NCBI GenBank assembly: GCA_963693365.1
Contig: CAVNZM010000004.1
Location: forward strand, 14,260,001-14,324,000
Direction: 5' to 3'
DNA: 64,000 nt
Origin: Amoebidium appalachense
Lineage: Eukaryota > Ichthyosporea
Positions 11,428-48,759 of the stretch are shown here, one piece after another (the stretch's first letter is position 1; every line of letters begins with the position of its first letter). The position numbers were made by a program, and so were the translations under genes. The notes beneath the pieces are model-generated. The model had not been told where the DNA came from. It did no database searches and saw nothing but the letters and a program-made list of their open reading frames with translations.

Positions 11428-13257
11428 CAGCCAGGCGTGATATCTATTCCTTTGTGCACCAATTAATGACACGAATAGAATCTTCAATAGATCTTTGTTA
11501 CGTCTGCAGCTGCCTCACAGCCAACACGGCGTGAACGACGCTGTATATATACGTACATGTACAAGCAGTCTCCGTGCGGGCCCGTGAGCTCAGCCATGCC
11601 TGTCCCTGCCCTCGAATGATGGCGGTGGTGACTGTAGCAGAGGGCTGGTACGTGCGCGCCACACGCACACCACACACACCGGCGCAGAGTGTGTGTTCTT
11701 CTGGCGACCGCGCGGCAACACAGCCGGAGGAAGGTGCAGGTATGTGGATACGGTATGGGTCTGTCTGATGGGAGTCTTGCTGTTCATGGTGGTGGTGGCG
11801 GCGGCATATGGGCGGGCGGGCGGGCGGGCGGGCGGGCGGGCGGGGCCGGGGGGGGAGGGGGGGGGGGGAGAGGTGGGGGGGGTTTGATGGGAGATCAAGA
11901 CAGGACATCCATGAAGTTCTGGGCGGGATATGTCAGAGTGATGCAGGGGACAGTAATTGAGAAACTCAAGCCACGCACGCACACACACACGCACATAAGC
12001 ACACGCGCACACACGCACATACACAAGAACACACAAACATGCACACACGCACACACGCACGCACACACATACACGCCCCCCCCCTCCCCCTCACGCACAC
12101 GCACACGCAAACACATACAGAGTGTCACACAAGACATCTTTCTGTTATCTTTAAGACCGATGGGAACAAGTGGCTGAACTTAGGGGGAGGATGGGGGGTG
12201 GGGTGGGGTGGGGGGGCAGAGTTAGTAGGTTTCACGGAAGAACTGTAACAAGCGGGGATACAAGAGAAGATGTGGTTGATGGAGCTGAGCACCACATGCA
12301 GCGCCGAGCAGGTGCGGGTGTAGTTGGGTCAGTGCACACACGTGTAGTTTATGTGCATGTGTGTACGCGTCCGTGTATGTGCATAAGAGTGTTGTGAGCC
12401 AGTGTGTGTAAGCGAGTGTGTGAGTGTGTGTCAGTGTGTGCTTGCGTGCCCGTGTGTGTGTATGCCTGTATGTGTGCGTGCACACGCCTGCCACTGTATG
12501 GCTTTATTAGGGATACGACCACAGTAAAACTGCGAACTGATGTCTGTCATCTTCTAAGGCACTGCGGAACACTGTGGTAGACATGAGGGGAGAGAGGCTC
12601 GGGAGTGGTGATTTTGCAGGAAAGGAGGGCAAGGGGTGTGTGTGTGGCGAGGGGAGGGGGGAGGGGATATTGAGCTGCGCAAGTGGGTGTGGGTTAAGGG
12701 GCAATGGGTTTGCACCCCCCTCCCCCCCCCCCCCCCCCCCCTCCCCCCCCCCCTCTCCCCCCCCCCGGCTCCCCCTCTTCCCCGCTTCCCCCGCCCCTCC
12801 CTTTCCACCAACAAACACCCATGTCACGTAAAGGACCTGGGCCGATGATTTGATTTTGCAGATCAGGATGCAACAGAATACCACGAGGATGGGCAGAAAG
12901 TAACAAGTAAGGTCGGTGTGGGGTCTCTTCTGGTGTTTACTGCATGTGTAGGAAAGGGGGGGGAGGGGGGGGGGGGGGGGTATTTTCCTAGTTTATTTTT
13001 TATTTTTCATTTATTTTTTTTGGGGGGGGGGGGGGGAGGGAGGACGCTGTATGGGCAGAGAAGGAACGGAAAGCAGAGGTGGGTGGCTGGGTAAAAGCAG
13101 AAAGAACAGAACACAAGCGTGCATGTGGTTGTGGATGAGAGAGCAAAGGGTGAACACGGAAGTAGTCAGAGGGAAGGGGTTGTCTGAACCACCACACTGA
13201 TTAACAGCCAGGCAAAGCTGATGGTGGTTTTTTATTTTTTTATTTTATTTTTTTTCT

Positions 13258-13296
<39 letters not shown>

Positions 13297-13570
13297 GGGG
13301 CTGTTGATATTTTTGGATGGGTGGTAAGATTCGATATGAGGAGTGTGCAGGTTTATGCAAATAGAGCAAAAGGAGGTCAGATATTGTGTGAGGATTTCTG
13401 TCAAGAAACTCTGGGCGGCTGCGGCGCGGGGGGGGGGGGGGGGGGGGGGGGGGGGGAGAAGGGGAGGGGAGGGGTTTGGTAAGGAAGGCAGAAAGGAATA
13501 GGTGTGTGTGTTTGGGAGGTGGGGGGGGGGGGGGGGGGGGGGGGGGGGCTTTTGGGTGGTGGTGGATGAT

Positions 13571-13605
<35 letters not shown>

Positions 13606-13639
13606 CCTTTTGTATTTTTTTTTCTTTGGGTTGAAGGGA

Positions 13640-13673
<34 letters not shown>

Positions 13674-13935
13674 AAGGACAGTTATGTGTATATGCAGTGC
13701 TATGAGCATATGGGGTGTGCATAATGGTTGGGGGGCGGGGGGGGGGGGGGGGGGGGGAGGGGTGGAGAGAGACAGAGAGAATGGGGGGGGGGGGGGGGTG
13801 GAGAGAGACAGAGAGAATGGGGGGGGGGGGGTGGAGAGAGACAGAGAGACAGAGACAATGGGGGGAGAGAGAGAGGACAATAGGGAGGGAAGAGGGGGGG
13901 GGGGGGGGGGGGAGGAGAGGGGGGGGGGGGGGGGG

Positions 13936-13972
<37 letters not shown>

Positions 13973-14335
13973 AGAAGGCGAGACAGATATTCAAGAGTGT
14001 GTTGTATGTACGTGCTTGTGTACTTGTGTGTGTGTGTGTGTTCTTGTGTGCTTGTGTATTGGTGTGTGTTTTGTGAATGGGCTTGCGTGCGTGTGAGTGT
14101 GCTTGTCTGAGTGTGCTTGTGTGTGCCTGTGTGTCAGTGTGCTTGTGCGTGTTTGTGTTCTTGTACACTTGTGAGTGTGTGGCGCTCCCCGGAAAATCGT
14201 GAAAGAGCGAACAGGTGTCGGCCATAAGTGAGGAAAGGCTTTGTGACTCACGAAGTTAATTTGTCAGCGCAAGAGGAAAAAGAAACCTCCGCCAGAAAGA
14301 AATACGGGCCAGGTTAGTGCCCCTCCCCCTCCCCC

Positions 14336-14367
<32 letters not shown>

Positions 14368-14629
14368 AAAAAAAAAAAAAAAAAAGCACTCACACTGTGC
14401 ACCCTCCTCTCTTGCACAGTGATTGAGTGAATGTGTATGGCTGCTGTAGGGAATTCTATAGGCTGAAAAGGTGTTGGGTTTATGGGTCGAAAACAGCGAA
14501 ACATGGTTCATTGCAGCATGCACAAAGGTCAGTGTTCAAGGGATTGCTCTCGACTGAAATATGGGCATGCAGCACACCCCGATTCTATCATCTATCCCGC
14601 ATGCATCCACTCACCCTGCCTGCCCCTAG
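11428..14629. other. Low-complexity region; possible unplaced 5' exons of the METTL4 gene
   Basis: Consists of (GGGC)n at 11813-11842, CA/GT-rich stretches (11975-12110, 12340-12480, 14000-14180), poly-G/poly-C runs (12715-12770, 12955-12980, 13257-13294, 13430-13456, 13520-13548, 13643-13670, 13740-13935), T runs (13571-13606) and (GA)n at 13939-13970. Small exon-like islands exist, for example about 11900-11970 (DRTSMKFWAGYVRVMQG), 12860-12900 after TTTTGCAG, and 14455-14520 (RLKRCWVYGSKTAKHG). The last loosely recalls the KRKRC stretch in the METTL4 N-terminus. I could not join any of them in phase. Confidence 0.4.
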
Positions 14630-20633
<6,004 letters not shown>

Positions 20634-20960
20634 CCCGGCCTTACATGTACATGGTCCGGTAGAAAAGCGTGTGGAGGTGGATGGGTGTGGCGTGCTGGTC
20701 ACCGTGGCTGGCCGGTGGCTGTAGACCGCGACATTGTGAGGAATGGGAGTGAATTCAAATGGAGTGGGGCTTATGTATGATTATTCGCGGGATTATCATA
20801 GTCACGTGATAACAGCGATTGAATGATATCAGAATGGGCATGCAGGCTGATAGACTGAGATATTATATAAATAGGAGCTGCATCTCTGATAGTGCAGGCT
20901 CGGAATAAAAAGCTTCGTGCAGTTTCAATGTGGTCCCTGGGGGCGGGGCGGGGGGGGGAA

Positions 20961-21002
<42 letters not shown>

Positions 21003-21489
21003 GCATGGTGTATGTGTGTGTGTGTTTTGTGTGGGTGAGGGGGGGGAGGGGGGGGGGGGGGGGGATATGGGCGAAAGTACCATGTGTACATGGTTTATAG
21101 TATAAGAAACGTCGTTATTTGTATATGTACCCTGTTGTGCGGCACTTATGGGCTGTTGGCCGTGGTGCCGGCAGTAGCCGGGCACCTCCTCATACATGTT
21201 GCACAGCTCACAAGCAAGTCGATAATAAACAGCGCATAACGCCTCCTTAAGAATGATTGCGAGATCTGATTATGTCCGGGCACCAATGAACACACCAGTA
21301 AAACTAAACATGCTGTATTCAGTTATTCAGTTTCGTTTTGAATTCATACGGCCATCAGCTCAGATCTGCACACACAGTGTGCCGTAAACACGTCTTGTTT
21401 TCCATTCGTAAGGGATCTTCATAACGGATCTCGGAGATCGTAATTGGTCAACCTAAATACATGACTAATATTAAACATCACAAAAGTAT
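20634..21489. other. Convergent intergenic region METTL4 / YeeE
   Basis: Holds the presumed METTL4 3' UTR and poly(A) signal, long poly-G runs (20959-21000, 21046-21064) and unique AT-rich sequence. No gene seen. Confidence 0.5.
20904..20909 (+). terminator. AATAAA poly(A) signal, probable METTL4 3' end
   Basis: AATAAA lies 271 bp past the METTL4 stop, on the same strand, with GT-rich sequence downstream (21005-21030) as expected for cleavage. No other AATAAA was seen between it and the stop. Confidence 0.55.
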
Positions 21490-22707
21490 TTACTCTGCAA
21501 AGTGGATGATGACCGCCGTGAGTATTGCGCCAGCAAACATGCCCGGCACAGCCGCAAACGAGTTAAGGTTGAGGAGGCCCAGGCCACTTATGCCGTGGCC
21601 GCTGGTGCAGCCCCCGGCCATTCTAGCGCCAAAGACCATCAGCACACCGCCCACAAAGAACCGCCACGGGGCCACAAGATAGGGGTTGCTGAGGAAGCCG
21701 AGGGACTGCGAGGCCCCACTGCTTGCAAGGGACCCCAGCAGGCCGCAGCACACAAACACCAGCTGCCACAGGTTGCCATGGCCGCGCCTGTACTTGAACA
21801 GGTAGGCGCTCTTGCGGCCCAGTGCAGGGGGTATGAGGTTGGCCAGCACGGTCATGAAGCTGCTGCTGCCTCCTGCCGTGTCCCTCACAGCCAGCACTAT
21901 GGCCACCTGCACAAACCCAAGCAGCAGACCGGCCACGGACGGCGGCCAGGCAAAGGTGGTGAAGAGGTTGCTGCCCTCGTAGGCGGGCACATACTCGAGC
22001 TCACTGCGCCACGGCACCACGACCTCGAGGATGATAACCACCACAGTGATGGCCGTCGCCATGGCCAGGGCAAGCACGTGGAAGGGCCGGCCCAGCTTCT
22101 GGTGCAGGAAGGTCTGGTCGCCAAGCACGTAGCCGCGCGGCAGGATGTGTGCGGCCACAAAGGGCTCGACCAGCGCATAGGCGAGGCCGCCAGTCAGCCC
22201 GCCCAGCAGGGCCAGCCAGGCCCACTGCACGTTGGCCCCCAGCTGCACAAACACGTTGCCCGGGCACGACCCGGCCACACTCATCCCCACGCCCAGTATG
22301 AACGCACCCAAAAAGGTCGGCGCAAGCCCACGCCGGCAGCACGTGTGGTACTCAGCCACGGCGGCATCAAAGTATGGGCGGGTGACAGGGAGGAGGGAAA
22401 GAATGGAGAGGGCCACCTGCGAGGAGGCCACGGCCATGAAGAACATTTTGAACATGATCCACTTCTGGAAGATCATCTGCTCGAAGATGTTGCCCGGCTC
22501 AAACACACGGCCCTTGTTGAGCGCCCAGCCAAAAATAAACCCGGCCACTATGACCAAGGGGTAAAGGGTGAAGGGTGAGGGAGGTGCCAGGTCACTGCTG
22601 GTTCGTGTGCATTGTGGTGACGATCCATTCTCATCGTCGCTGGCTGAGTCCACAGGCACCCCTACCTCGGCCTCCTGAGCCTTGTTTTGGGGTTTATGGG
22701 ACGCCAT
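21490..22707 (-). CDS. YeeE/YedE (TsuA-like) sulfur-compound transporter, intronless
   Basis: A single uninterrupted frame of 405 residues from the ATG at 22707. The protein is almost wholly hydrophobic with many TM helices after a ~45-residue acidic/serine-rich N-terminus. It shows the two-fold repeated cysteine motifs of the YeeE/YedE (DUF395, TsuA) family: GMSVAGSCPGNVFVQLG in the first half and ARMAGGCTSGHGISGLGLL in the second. In bacteria, TsuA imports thiosulfate through a pore lined by such conserved cysteines, so sulfur-compound transport across a membrane is the likely role. The membrane is unknown; no clear organelle-targeting peptide is visible. It is the only clearly family-assigned intronless gene among multi-exon neighbours and belongs to a mainly bacterial family, so horizontal origin is plausible but unproven. 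Confidence 0.9.
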   Translation of the reverse strand: MASHKPQNKAQEAEVGVPVDSASDDENGSSPQCTRTSSDLAPPSPFTLYPLVIVAGFIFGWALNKGRVFEPGNIFEQMIFQKWIMFKMFFMAVASSQVALSILSLLPVTRPYFDAAVAEYHTCCRRGLAPTFLGAFILGVGMSVAGSCPGNVFVQLGANVQWAWLALLGGLTGGLAYALVEPFVAAHILPRGYVLGDQTFLHQKLGRPFHVLALAMATAITVVVIILEVVVPWRSELEYVPAYEGSNLFTTFAWPPSVAGLLLGFVQVAIVLAVRDTAGGSSSFMTVLANLIPPALGRKSAYLFKYRRGHGNLWQLVFVCCGLLGSLASSGASQSLGFLSNPYLVAPWRFFVGGVLMVFGARMAGGCTSGHGISGLGLLNLNSFAAVPGMFAGAILTAVIIHFAE

Positions 22708-24033
22708 GGTCGTGACTCTGACAATGAATTTGACTTGTGCAGGTCTACCGTAGCTACTCGGAGCTACTCGGCTACGTGTATCCTACACTGAGTTCAACTC
22801 TGTTGGGTTGCACTGTATGATAGGAGTGAGCTTTATCAAGGAACTGGAAGTCCGTGGACGCTCACCTTTTATATACCTGATTGGATTGTGCGGGTTGTTA
22901 ATTTGATTGGCCAGAATATAGTGATTACACTGTTACGTTGGCAAACCATAAGGCCTGCGGTGGCTTACGTAAGCTTAAGAAAAGTAGGAAAAAATACATT
23001 AAACAACATCTCATTTTTTTCTTATATGCACCTGTAACTATATTCTTCTCCTTTGGTATTTAGGTGTAGGGCATGGTGGTGTTTGTTCAGCCGTTGTTCA
23101 TGATCCTGAAGGGTCAACCCAAAATTACCTACAATATAATATCAATACAAACAGCCAATCAAATCATCATGTACAACTTCTTGCCATTCTGCATTCTTTC
23201 GTATAAACCACCCTTTGTGGTGTCGAAATAAAACTTCAAATTTTCAGTGCTATCGAAATCATTAGTCCATATATATTGCGCACTATAAGGTGCTGTTGTT
23301 TGACGTCTAAATCTGATTATGATTTCTGATATTGAATATGATTTTTACAAAATTCCATGGATGATTGATTATCTTTATAATAATCTATACCTTACCATGG
23401 GCTTGAGACCGCTCGAGTACTCAGTGAAGACTCTAAGGAAAACGGAACGAACGAAATACCGTAGAACGCTTATAGAATCCCTCAGAACTGCGAGTCTGGG
23501 AGCACGACTTCTTCGCCGTGCCGACGGCCGTGGCCGCGCCGGATTCGAACAACGGTTGGACTTGCAAAGGCTTTGTTGGCATTGTTTGAGCAGCCTGGAG
23601 AATGTATTTGTTTGCCGTTTTTCTTTATCTTGTGGTTGCATTTTGCTTCACGAGAGGCTAGGAACAGCAAGCACGCTGAGCAGCCCTTCAATACACCGCG
23701 TGGTGTGGCTCATGCATCCGGGACGGGACTGTGGAATGCACACGGCCAGCAAATCGTGCCCTGCCACGACTCCGATCATTCGGAATCCGTGAAGTTGTGA
23801 CGGACGGTCCATGGCGGATATGACATGTGCACGTAGCCAGTATCAACGTGCGTGTACGACTACGGTGCGTGTGCGCACGTATGCGCGTGCGTGTGTGCTT
23901 CCATGCGTGACCGTGCACACGTGTGTGTGCGTGTGCGTTTGTTGTGGGCCACTGGGTGTGTGTGCGGTGCCACTGGACGGTGGTGGTCACCATGGTGTTT
24001 GTACATGTGTCACCAGGAGGGGAGGCGGAGGGG

Positions 24034-24063
<30 letters not shown>

Positions 24064-24066
<3 letters not shown>

Positions 24067-24239
24067 GAATGCGGAACACGGTACGAAGTACGCATACACG
24101 ATGAGAAGCATGGTGCAGGACACATGCAAAGGCAAACATTCAAGCATGCAACATCATCCATGCGCACAGTATGCATCATAAGCAGAGCCCATCCTCAGGG
24201 AGGGCCCAAGTCATCAATTGCGTCTGAGTTTCGACCCCT
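24064..24239 (-). repeat. Dispersed repeat, copy A (reverse orientation)
   Basis: The reverse complement matches 62148-62278 and 62813-62957. Shared landmarks in order are GGTCGAAACTC, CCTGAGGATGGGCTCTGC, TTGCCTTTGCATGTGTCCTG (weaker in copy C), GTACTTCGTAC and GCATTCAA followed by a long C run. The C run (G run on + at about 24037-24063) is at the same end in all three copies. Confidence 0.8.
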
Positions 24240-24310
24240 TAGCCCGCGTATATAGGGGGGGGGGGGGGGGAGAAGAGAGAGAAGGGCCCGGGGGAAGGGG
24301 GCCGGGGGGG

Positions 24311-24463
<153 letters not shown>

Positions 24464-25014
24464 GTGTGTCAAACCGGGAAAGTCGTGCTATACAAAACGG
24501 TGAACAAGAAGGGGGGGGGGGATGGCCACTATCGGTGCATTCAATCGGGATCGATTAGCCCAACTAAATTTTAATGGAGAGATATTGCTATCATAACTTA
24601 CTGGAATTTGACAGCATTTAGCATTGTGGGAGAGACAGGTGCTACGTATACTCTTGCCCCTTATGCGTGCAGACACGAACATCTGCAATACCATCTATTG
24701 TATGCGAAATCCGATCTTCGCAATAGGCGATATCGGATCGGATCTCGCCTATTGTATTGATTGGGGCTAAAGGTTCACCAAAAAAAAAAAGACATTACGG
24801 CACTGAAGAAACGAGAGAGATGCATGTAATCTATGTACAGAGACAACACACGAGAAGAAATACTAGGCATGGGTGCATCCTTTACTTTCACCAATCCTGG
24901 GGTGCCAATCACCACCCTACTACAAGTTTACTATTGTGGCATAACTATCCCTACGCTACATCTATGGAGCAAAAATGTTTAAAATGCATCCACATTCCAC
25001 CCCATCCAATCAAC

Positions 25015-36872
<11,858 letters not shown>

Positions 36873-36976
36873 GCACCCACACACGAAATGCCTGCACACA
36901 TAGACACATACACACACGAAATGCCTACCCCCACATGCGGGGCTGTGCCCTGCTCTTTGAATGTCCTGAATTAGAT

Positions 36977-36982
36977 AATAAA
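36977..36982 (+). terminator. AATAAA poly(A) signal of ARF1
   Basis: AATAAA lies 105 bp past the ARF1 stop codon on the same strand, with TGT/GT-rich sequence beyond (37015-37030). Confidence 0.75.
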
Positions 36983-39278
36983 GCACACCTGGCACCGTAT
37001 TTTATAATATGCCATGTGACATGTTCAAGTATTGGTGGTTAAACCTTTGCCCCAGTGTCGTCTCTCTCTCTCCTCATTTCATTTATGTTCTCTGCACTGT
37101 GGTCGCATATGCTATGTGTATGTAGGGCTTGAGGTGGGTCACCTATTCAAGTCAAATGAAGACGGGCCAAAGCTGCACTTGGTAGTTAGGCATCCATAGC
37201 TACAAGGCATATCTTTGCTTGCAGCTGGATTCTGTTTGTGCTTGCGCACTGAAACTGCCACACAGTCGGCGCAGTTGCATGCATGCACTGCCACTGTTAC
37301 AATCCGTGAGGTGGGTACTCACTGGGTTGAAAATTGCAAGTCTCGTTGCTTTCCAAGCTAGTTGTCAAGATGTAGGCCACTAACATACATGCATTGCCAG
37401 CCTGGAGCTCCGGGTGATTATGCAACCTCCCCAGTAGCATAAGCTCTCTTTCTTGCTGTCTTTGTACCACCTTCTTTTATATGGCTATCCTGTTGTGATA
37501 CTTGTAGGGGCGGTGAGAGTGCGTCTATATAAAACGCTTTCAACACAGCGTGCACGTGCCCTCTTCAGTCAGTGAAAGTATTAGCCAAATGCAGATCTTT
37601 TGGCGCGAAAAGAAAAGGTTTTTAGAAACGACTAAAAAATAGGAATATACATTCCGTTTGTGTACATGTACTGCTCACCTGCCATGCAACGTCCCCCCCC
37701 CCCCCCCCTTTCCCCACCCCCACACCCGCCGACCCACCCACCCAAACACACACACACGAACGCATGCACGCGCACACACCACAAACACCATGTAAACCGG
37801 TACGGTCCCCGCTAGGCCTTCCCCCCCAGGTCTCTTACCACCATCATATGATATGTGCCCACATTCACTTCGAATTCTGAAACTCACTCTCGCACGTGCA
37901 CTAAGGCCTTTACAACGAGTAGTGGCCCAAACTGAGATCCCCCCGCACCACCACCACCACCACCACTCCACTCGTCCTCATGATTAGAGAATTCCCATGC
38001 TATAGAGAATCCCCCCCCCCCCTTGAAGTTCCCTCGCGGGTCCCTCCCTCCTCCTGAGCATGGCCTTTAAATTTGGACACATTTCCGCCACAAGTACACA
38101 GTGTCACACACTCTTAGACCAAGCCCTGCACACACACCACAAGCCACAAAGCCTTGATCCACCACGCGCAGTGTATACACACACACGCACACACACACAC
38201 GCACACACACCGTCACGGCGGCGGACCATAGAATACACATGTACACACCAAAATTACAGTTAAACCTCTTTTTCTTCTAACGCCCTGGCAAAGCCTTCTC
38301 TAAGGTTCGCACACAAGAAAAAAAGACTAAATACACCCTCACCCACGCACAAATTTCACAATTACACAGACGCAAAAAATTGTACGTCGCTCCCAGAGGC
38401 TGTGCGGACACGCACATGCAGCAAAGCCAGTAAAATGCGAACAATACATACACTGATTATGAGGGACGATTTGAGTGACGGGCAAACGTTGCATGCACGT
38501 GCGCGCAATCACGCAAGCTCACTGAGTAACAGCCTCGTAGATTCTGGCAAGGCTTCGGAAAACAACAAAATTGAACAACGGCGGCATAATACTACCCAGG
38601 CTCTTGTAGTAAGTTTCCCTTCCTTTAAAAAAGAAAGGGGAGATACGATTGCATAAATGTTTCACCTGCAAACATATACAAAGGAACATGAAACTGACAT
38701 TGTAAATACTACGGTATTCATGGCATAAAATTGTACATGTTCCAGCATATTAAACCCATAATAGGTATCGATCTTCTTTTTCTTTCCACGTACTGAGCTG
38801 TCTGATCAGTTACAGCATCAAAAAGTCAACCGTTTCTGTTATTTTTTTTATATATCATGATAATAATATTCAGTAACGTGCCGCCCAAAGTACATAAGAA
38901 AAGTTGGGAGGGCCCGAGGTACCGCGGTGGATGGGTGGGTCGACGTCACTAGGAGCTGGGGGGGGGGGGGGGGGGGGACGGTAGGGGTTTCGGTCCGCGG
39001 CTACCATAACTTCTCCGGGAAGATCAGTGGCCAACCGTGGGGCCCCCGCCCAGGACCTAGAAATAACAGAAACATTTTAGCTTGCATGAGCATGTACACT
39101 AAACCGAAAGTGTTTCTTTACTAAACGTGCACAATTTTAATACTTTTTGGTTTCAGGATCGTTGGTTTAAGGCCCTCAAACACGGCAAACACGGCACTGT
39201 TCGAAATGTTGAAGTTCAACGTGGGTCGGGGGCGATAGCAGTGGGGGGACTCGGGAGCCCGGGGGAAAGGGGGGGGAA

Positions 39279-39331
<53 letters not shown>

Positions 39332-39933
39332 GGGGAGATATTGCCAGTGCTGCACCCCCTGAATTGTACTGTGCAAATGTTAGTGGAGGGCAACTTGGTG
39401 CCACGTGTAGGATATGGTGCCAGCAGATCTAGTTGCTGTGAACCATGGCGATGGAACTTCGGAAGTCAGTCCAATGGCTCAACATTTTCTCGATGCATGC
39501 CTGACCTGTTTTGCAGCATCTGTATAATATAAGCTCGTGCACATATGTATGTTCTCCCGACCATGCGGGGCAAACGTTTGGCCGCGTATATCTTGGGCGT
39601 AACCGTTGTTTCGACAAACTGCAGTCATTAGCTCGCCCAGTTGTAACAGGCCTGGCCAATTGACGTGGCCTGGTCGGGTTTTTGCCTCACCCATCTGATT
39701 AGCTGTAACGGCATCATCTACGTCATAAGGTGCGTAAACAACCAACCATAAATGGCTCATGATGAGCCAGGTTACGTCATGACCCATGACCCATGGCCAG
39801 GGCTGATGATGATCAGCAAACACGGCTGAGTGCAGGACGTAGGCCTCAGGTCTGTACCAACTTTGTTTGTTGCTTAATGCTGTGCCTGGCACAGGCCTAC
39901 TACTTTCAAACTTCTAGCCCCCCAGCAGGCACC
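36983..39933. other. Intergenic between ARF1 and the F-box/WD40 gene
   Basis: Mostly unique sequence. 37524-37532 reads TATATAAAA, followed 70 bp later by an E2F-like palindrome at 37598-37611, resembling a core promoter, but no coding region follows. Poly-G runs occur at 38959-38977 and 39280-39330. Short frames such as 38060-38263 and 38402-38656 are unsupported. Confidence 0.4.
37598..37611. promoter_or_regulatory. E2F-like palindrome TTTTGGCGCGAAAA
   Basis: A perfect match to the TTTSGCGCSAAA consensus of E2F/DP dimers, read equally on both strands. It stands about 2.3 kb upstream of the F-box/WD40 start and 70 bp downstream of a TATATAAAA box. Which transcript it would control is unknown. 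Confidence 0.5.
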
Positions 39934-47228
<7,295 letters not shown>

Positions 47229-48459
47229 TTGGCTGGCCAACTACCTGAGAACACATGTGATTGGTGCACCATGTCCCTCATGTTCCAACGCTGAACTGCA
47301 CACATAGCCTCACATTTTGCACAAAGAACCCCTTGTTTCTACCAGCGGGGTTTTCCTCGTTTCTTGGTCCATTTTTCAGTCCCACAGGCATTGTCATACA
47401 TCCCGTATGATCCCGGCCGTAGTTTGACATAGTGCCTACATAGCCCTGCTAGTGAAGATGCAAGGAGCATACCTCTTGACAATTGGCTGTTTCTCTGCCG
47501 GCTGGTTTTCTAGGTTGCCTGCAGTTGTGTGCAGTATCTATATTTAGAATGCATGGATGTTTGTATGCCCTTCTGATTCAATCAGTTTTGAGAGATGTAA
47601 AAACCTTTGACTGGCTAAGGGTTGTGACGCCTTGATATCCAATGTTTTGGATGGCCGAGTATGCCTGAGAATTGACGCGCAAGAGAATTCGAAATACGCT
47701 GTGTACATGTGGGTTCATGTGGGTTGATGATCTGGCAGATATGTACGTAGATGTGCTGCTATGTGGTAGACATTAGCATTTTGATGAACTTGCTGCTGTG
47801 TGGCCCTGGCAGGTGTGTATTTGTACGTACGCACGAAACACATTTGTACACATGCTTGTGGACCTTGAGTGGGCATGCCATATGTGCGCATGGGTTGTGT
47901 GGCCGATACTGCTGCAAGGGGCATTGCAGCTGCGGGCCATCCGCATGCATATAGCCATATGTATAGCGCTAGCTATCCAACACCTATACCTACACGCATC
48001 TGGAATGCGTCAATGTGTGCCTTGCGCATGCCCCCCCCCCCCCCCCCCCCAAATGAACCAATGAACCATGCCTTTATTGCACACCGCCATCATGCCTTGC
48101 CGACCATGCTAGTGTACATCTAGCACGTGCAGCAATGGCTGCGGCACCTAAATGGAAGGAGGGCATGTGGCCAGCCTATGGACCCGTATGGGAACCAATC
48201 ACATTTCACCTGGTCATTTTGTGCCGCTGCACTACGGAATTCTACAGAGTACTCCCCATGTGTGAAGCAGGTTGGTGAGAAGCAAAGCATATCCAGAAAC
48301 CAATGCAGGGAGCCGCTGCACTACGGAATTCTACAGAGTACTCCCCATGTGTGAAAGCAGGTTGGTGAGAAGCAAAGCATATCCAGAAACCAATGCAGGG
48401 AGCCAAGTCATGAAAAGCTCAGGTACAGACACTGCATGCTGCTTTATATACAGGTGATT
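47229..48459. other. Convergent region after the F-box/WD40 gene
   Basis: Unique sequence without a supported gene up to the tandem duplication at 48223-48401. No AATAAA was found within several hundred bases after the F-box/WD40 stop. Confidence 0.45.
48223..48401 (+). repeat. 89/90 bp direct tandem duplication
   Basis: 48223-48311 and 48312-48401 are identical except for one extra A in the second copy (GTGTGAAGCAG versus GTGTGAAAGCAG). Each starts GCCGCTGCACTACGGAATTC. This is a very recent duplication. Confidence 0.95.
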
Positions 48460-48463
48460 TTAT
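48458..48463 (-). terminator. AATAAA on the minus strand
   Basis: TTTATT on + reads AATAAA on -. It overlaps the stop of the 48460-48759 frame and lies 605 bp past the MYB stop, so it could end either transcript. Confidence 0.4.
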
Positions 48464-48759
48464 TGAAAAAAAATACACGCCTCGTTATAACTCCGGCTCG
48501 GCAGCGTTTCAATAATATAATTAGATCTTTCTAATTGGGTAAATAATGGCGGGACGTAATAATCACAAACATACAACTTAAGTTTTGCACCGAGCAAGCC
48601 CCTAACTCGAGGTATAATTATTGGAAAAGCCACACGAGGCAAGACGAACCCAGTCGTCCGGGTCGTCCTATGAACCCCCCAAGGGGGCGCTATTGCTATA
48701 TTTAGTAATTGGGCCAGGAGATTGCCCCTAGTCCTACGTATACGCTGAAAAACATCCAT
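48460..48759 (-). CDS. Small hypothetical protein (99 codons)
   Basis: Reverse-strand frame from an ATG at 48759 to a TAA embedded in an AATAAA. Composition is protein-like and basic (VFQRIRRTRGNLLAQLLN, then LGAKLKLYVCDYYVPPLF). A weak resemblance in spacing to the 9636-10067 protein (xDxxxPP/IIP followed by an N-Y-I helix ending in an RxY motif) is suggestive only. Not a family I recognise. Confidence 0.3.
   Translation of the reverse strand: MDVFQRIRRTRGNLLAQLLNIAIAPPWGVHRTTRTTGFVLPRVAFPIIIPRVRGLLGAKLKLYVCDYYVPPLFTQLERSNYIIETLPSRSYNEACIFFQ

Noticed and set aside
11813-11842. (GGGC)n tract as a CpG-island promoter
   Set aside because: A simple tetranucleotide repeat with no gene start beside it.
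23480-23620. tRNA-like T-arm (GGATTCGAAC read as GTTCGAATCC on the minus strand)
   Set aside because: The flanking five bases do not pair as a T-stem, and no matching D- or anticodon arm or acceptor stem was found.
23319-23792. 157-codon forward frame with an ATG
   Set aside because: No recognisable domain, the second half overlaps odd GC-rich sequence, and splice or poly(A) signals are not convincing. It remains possible but unsupported.
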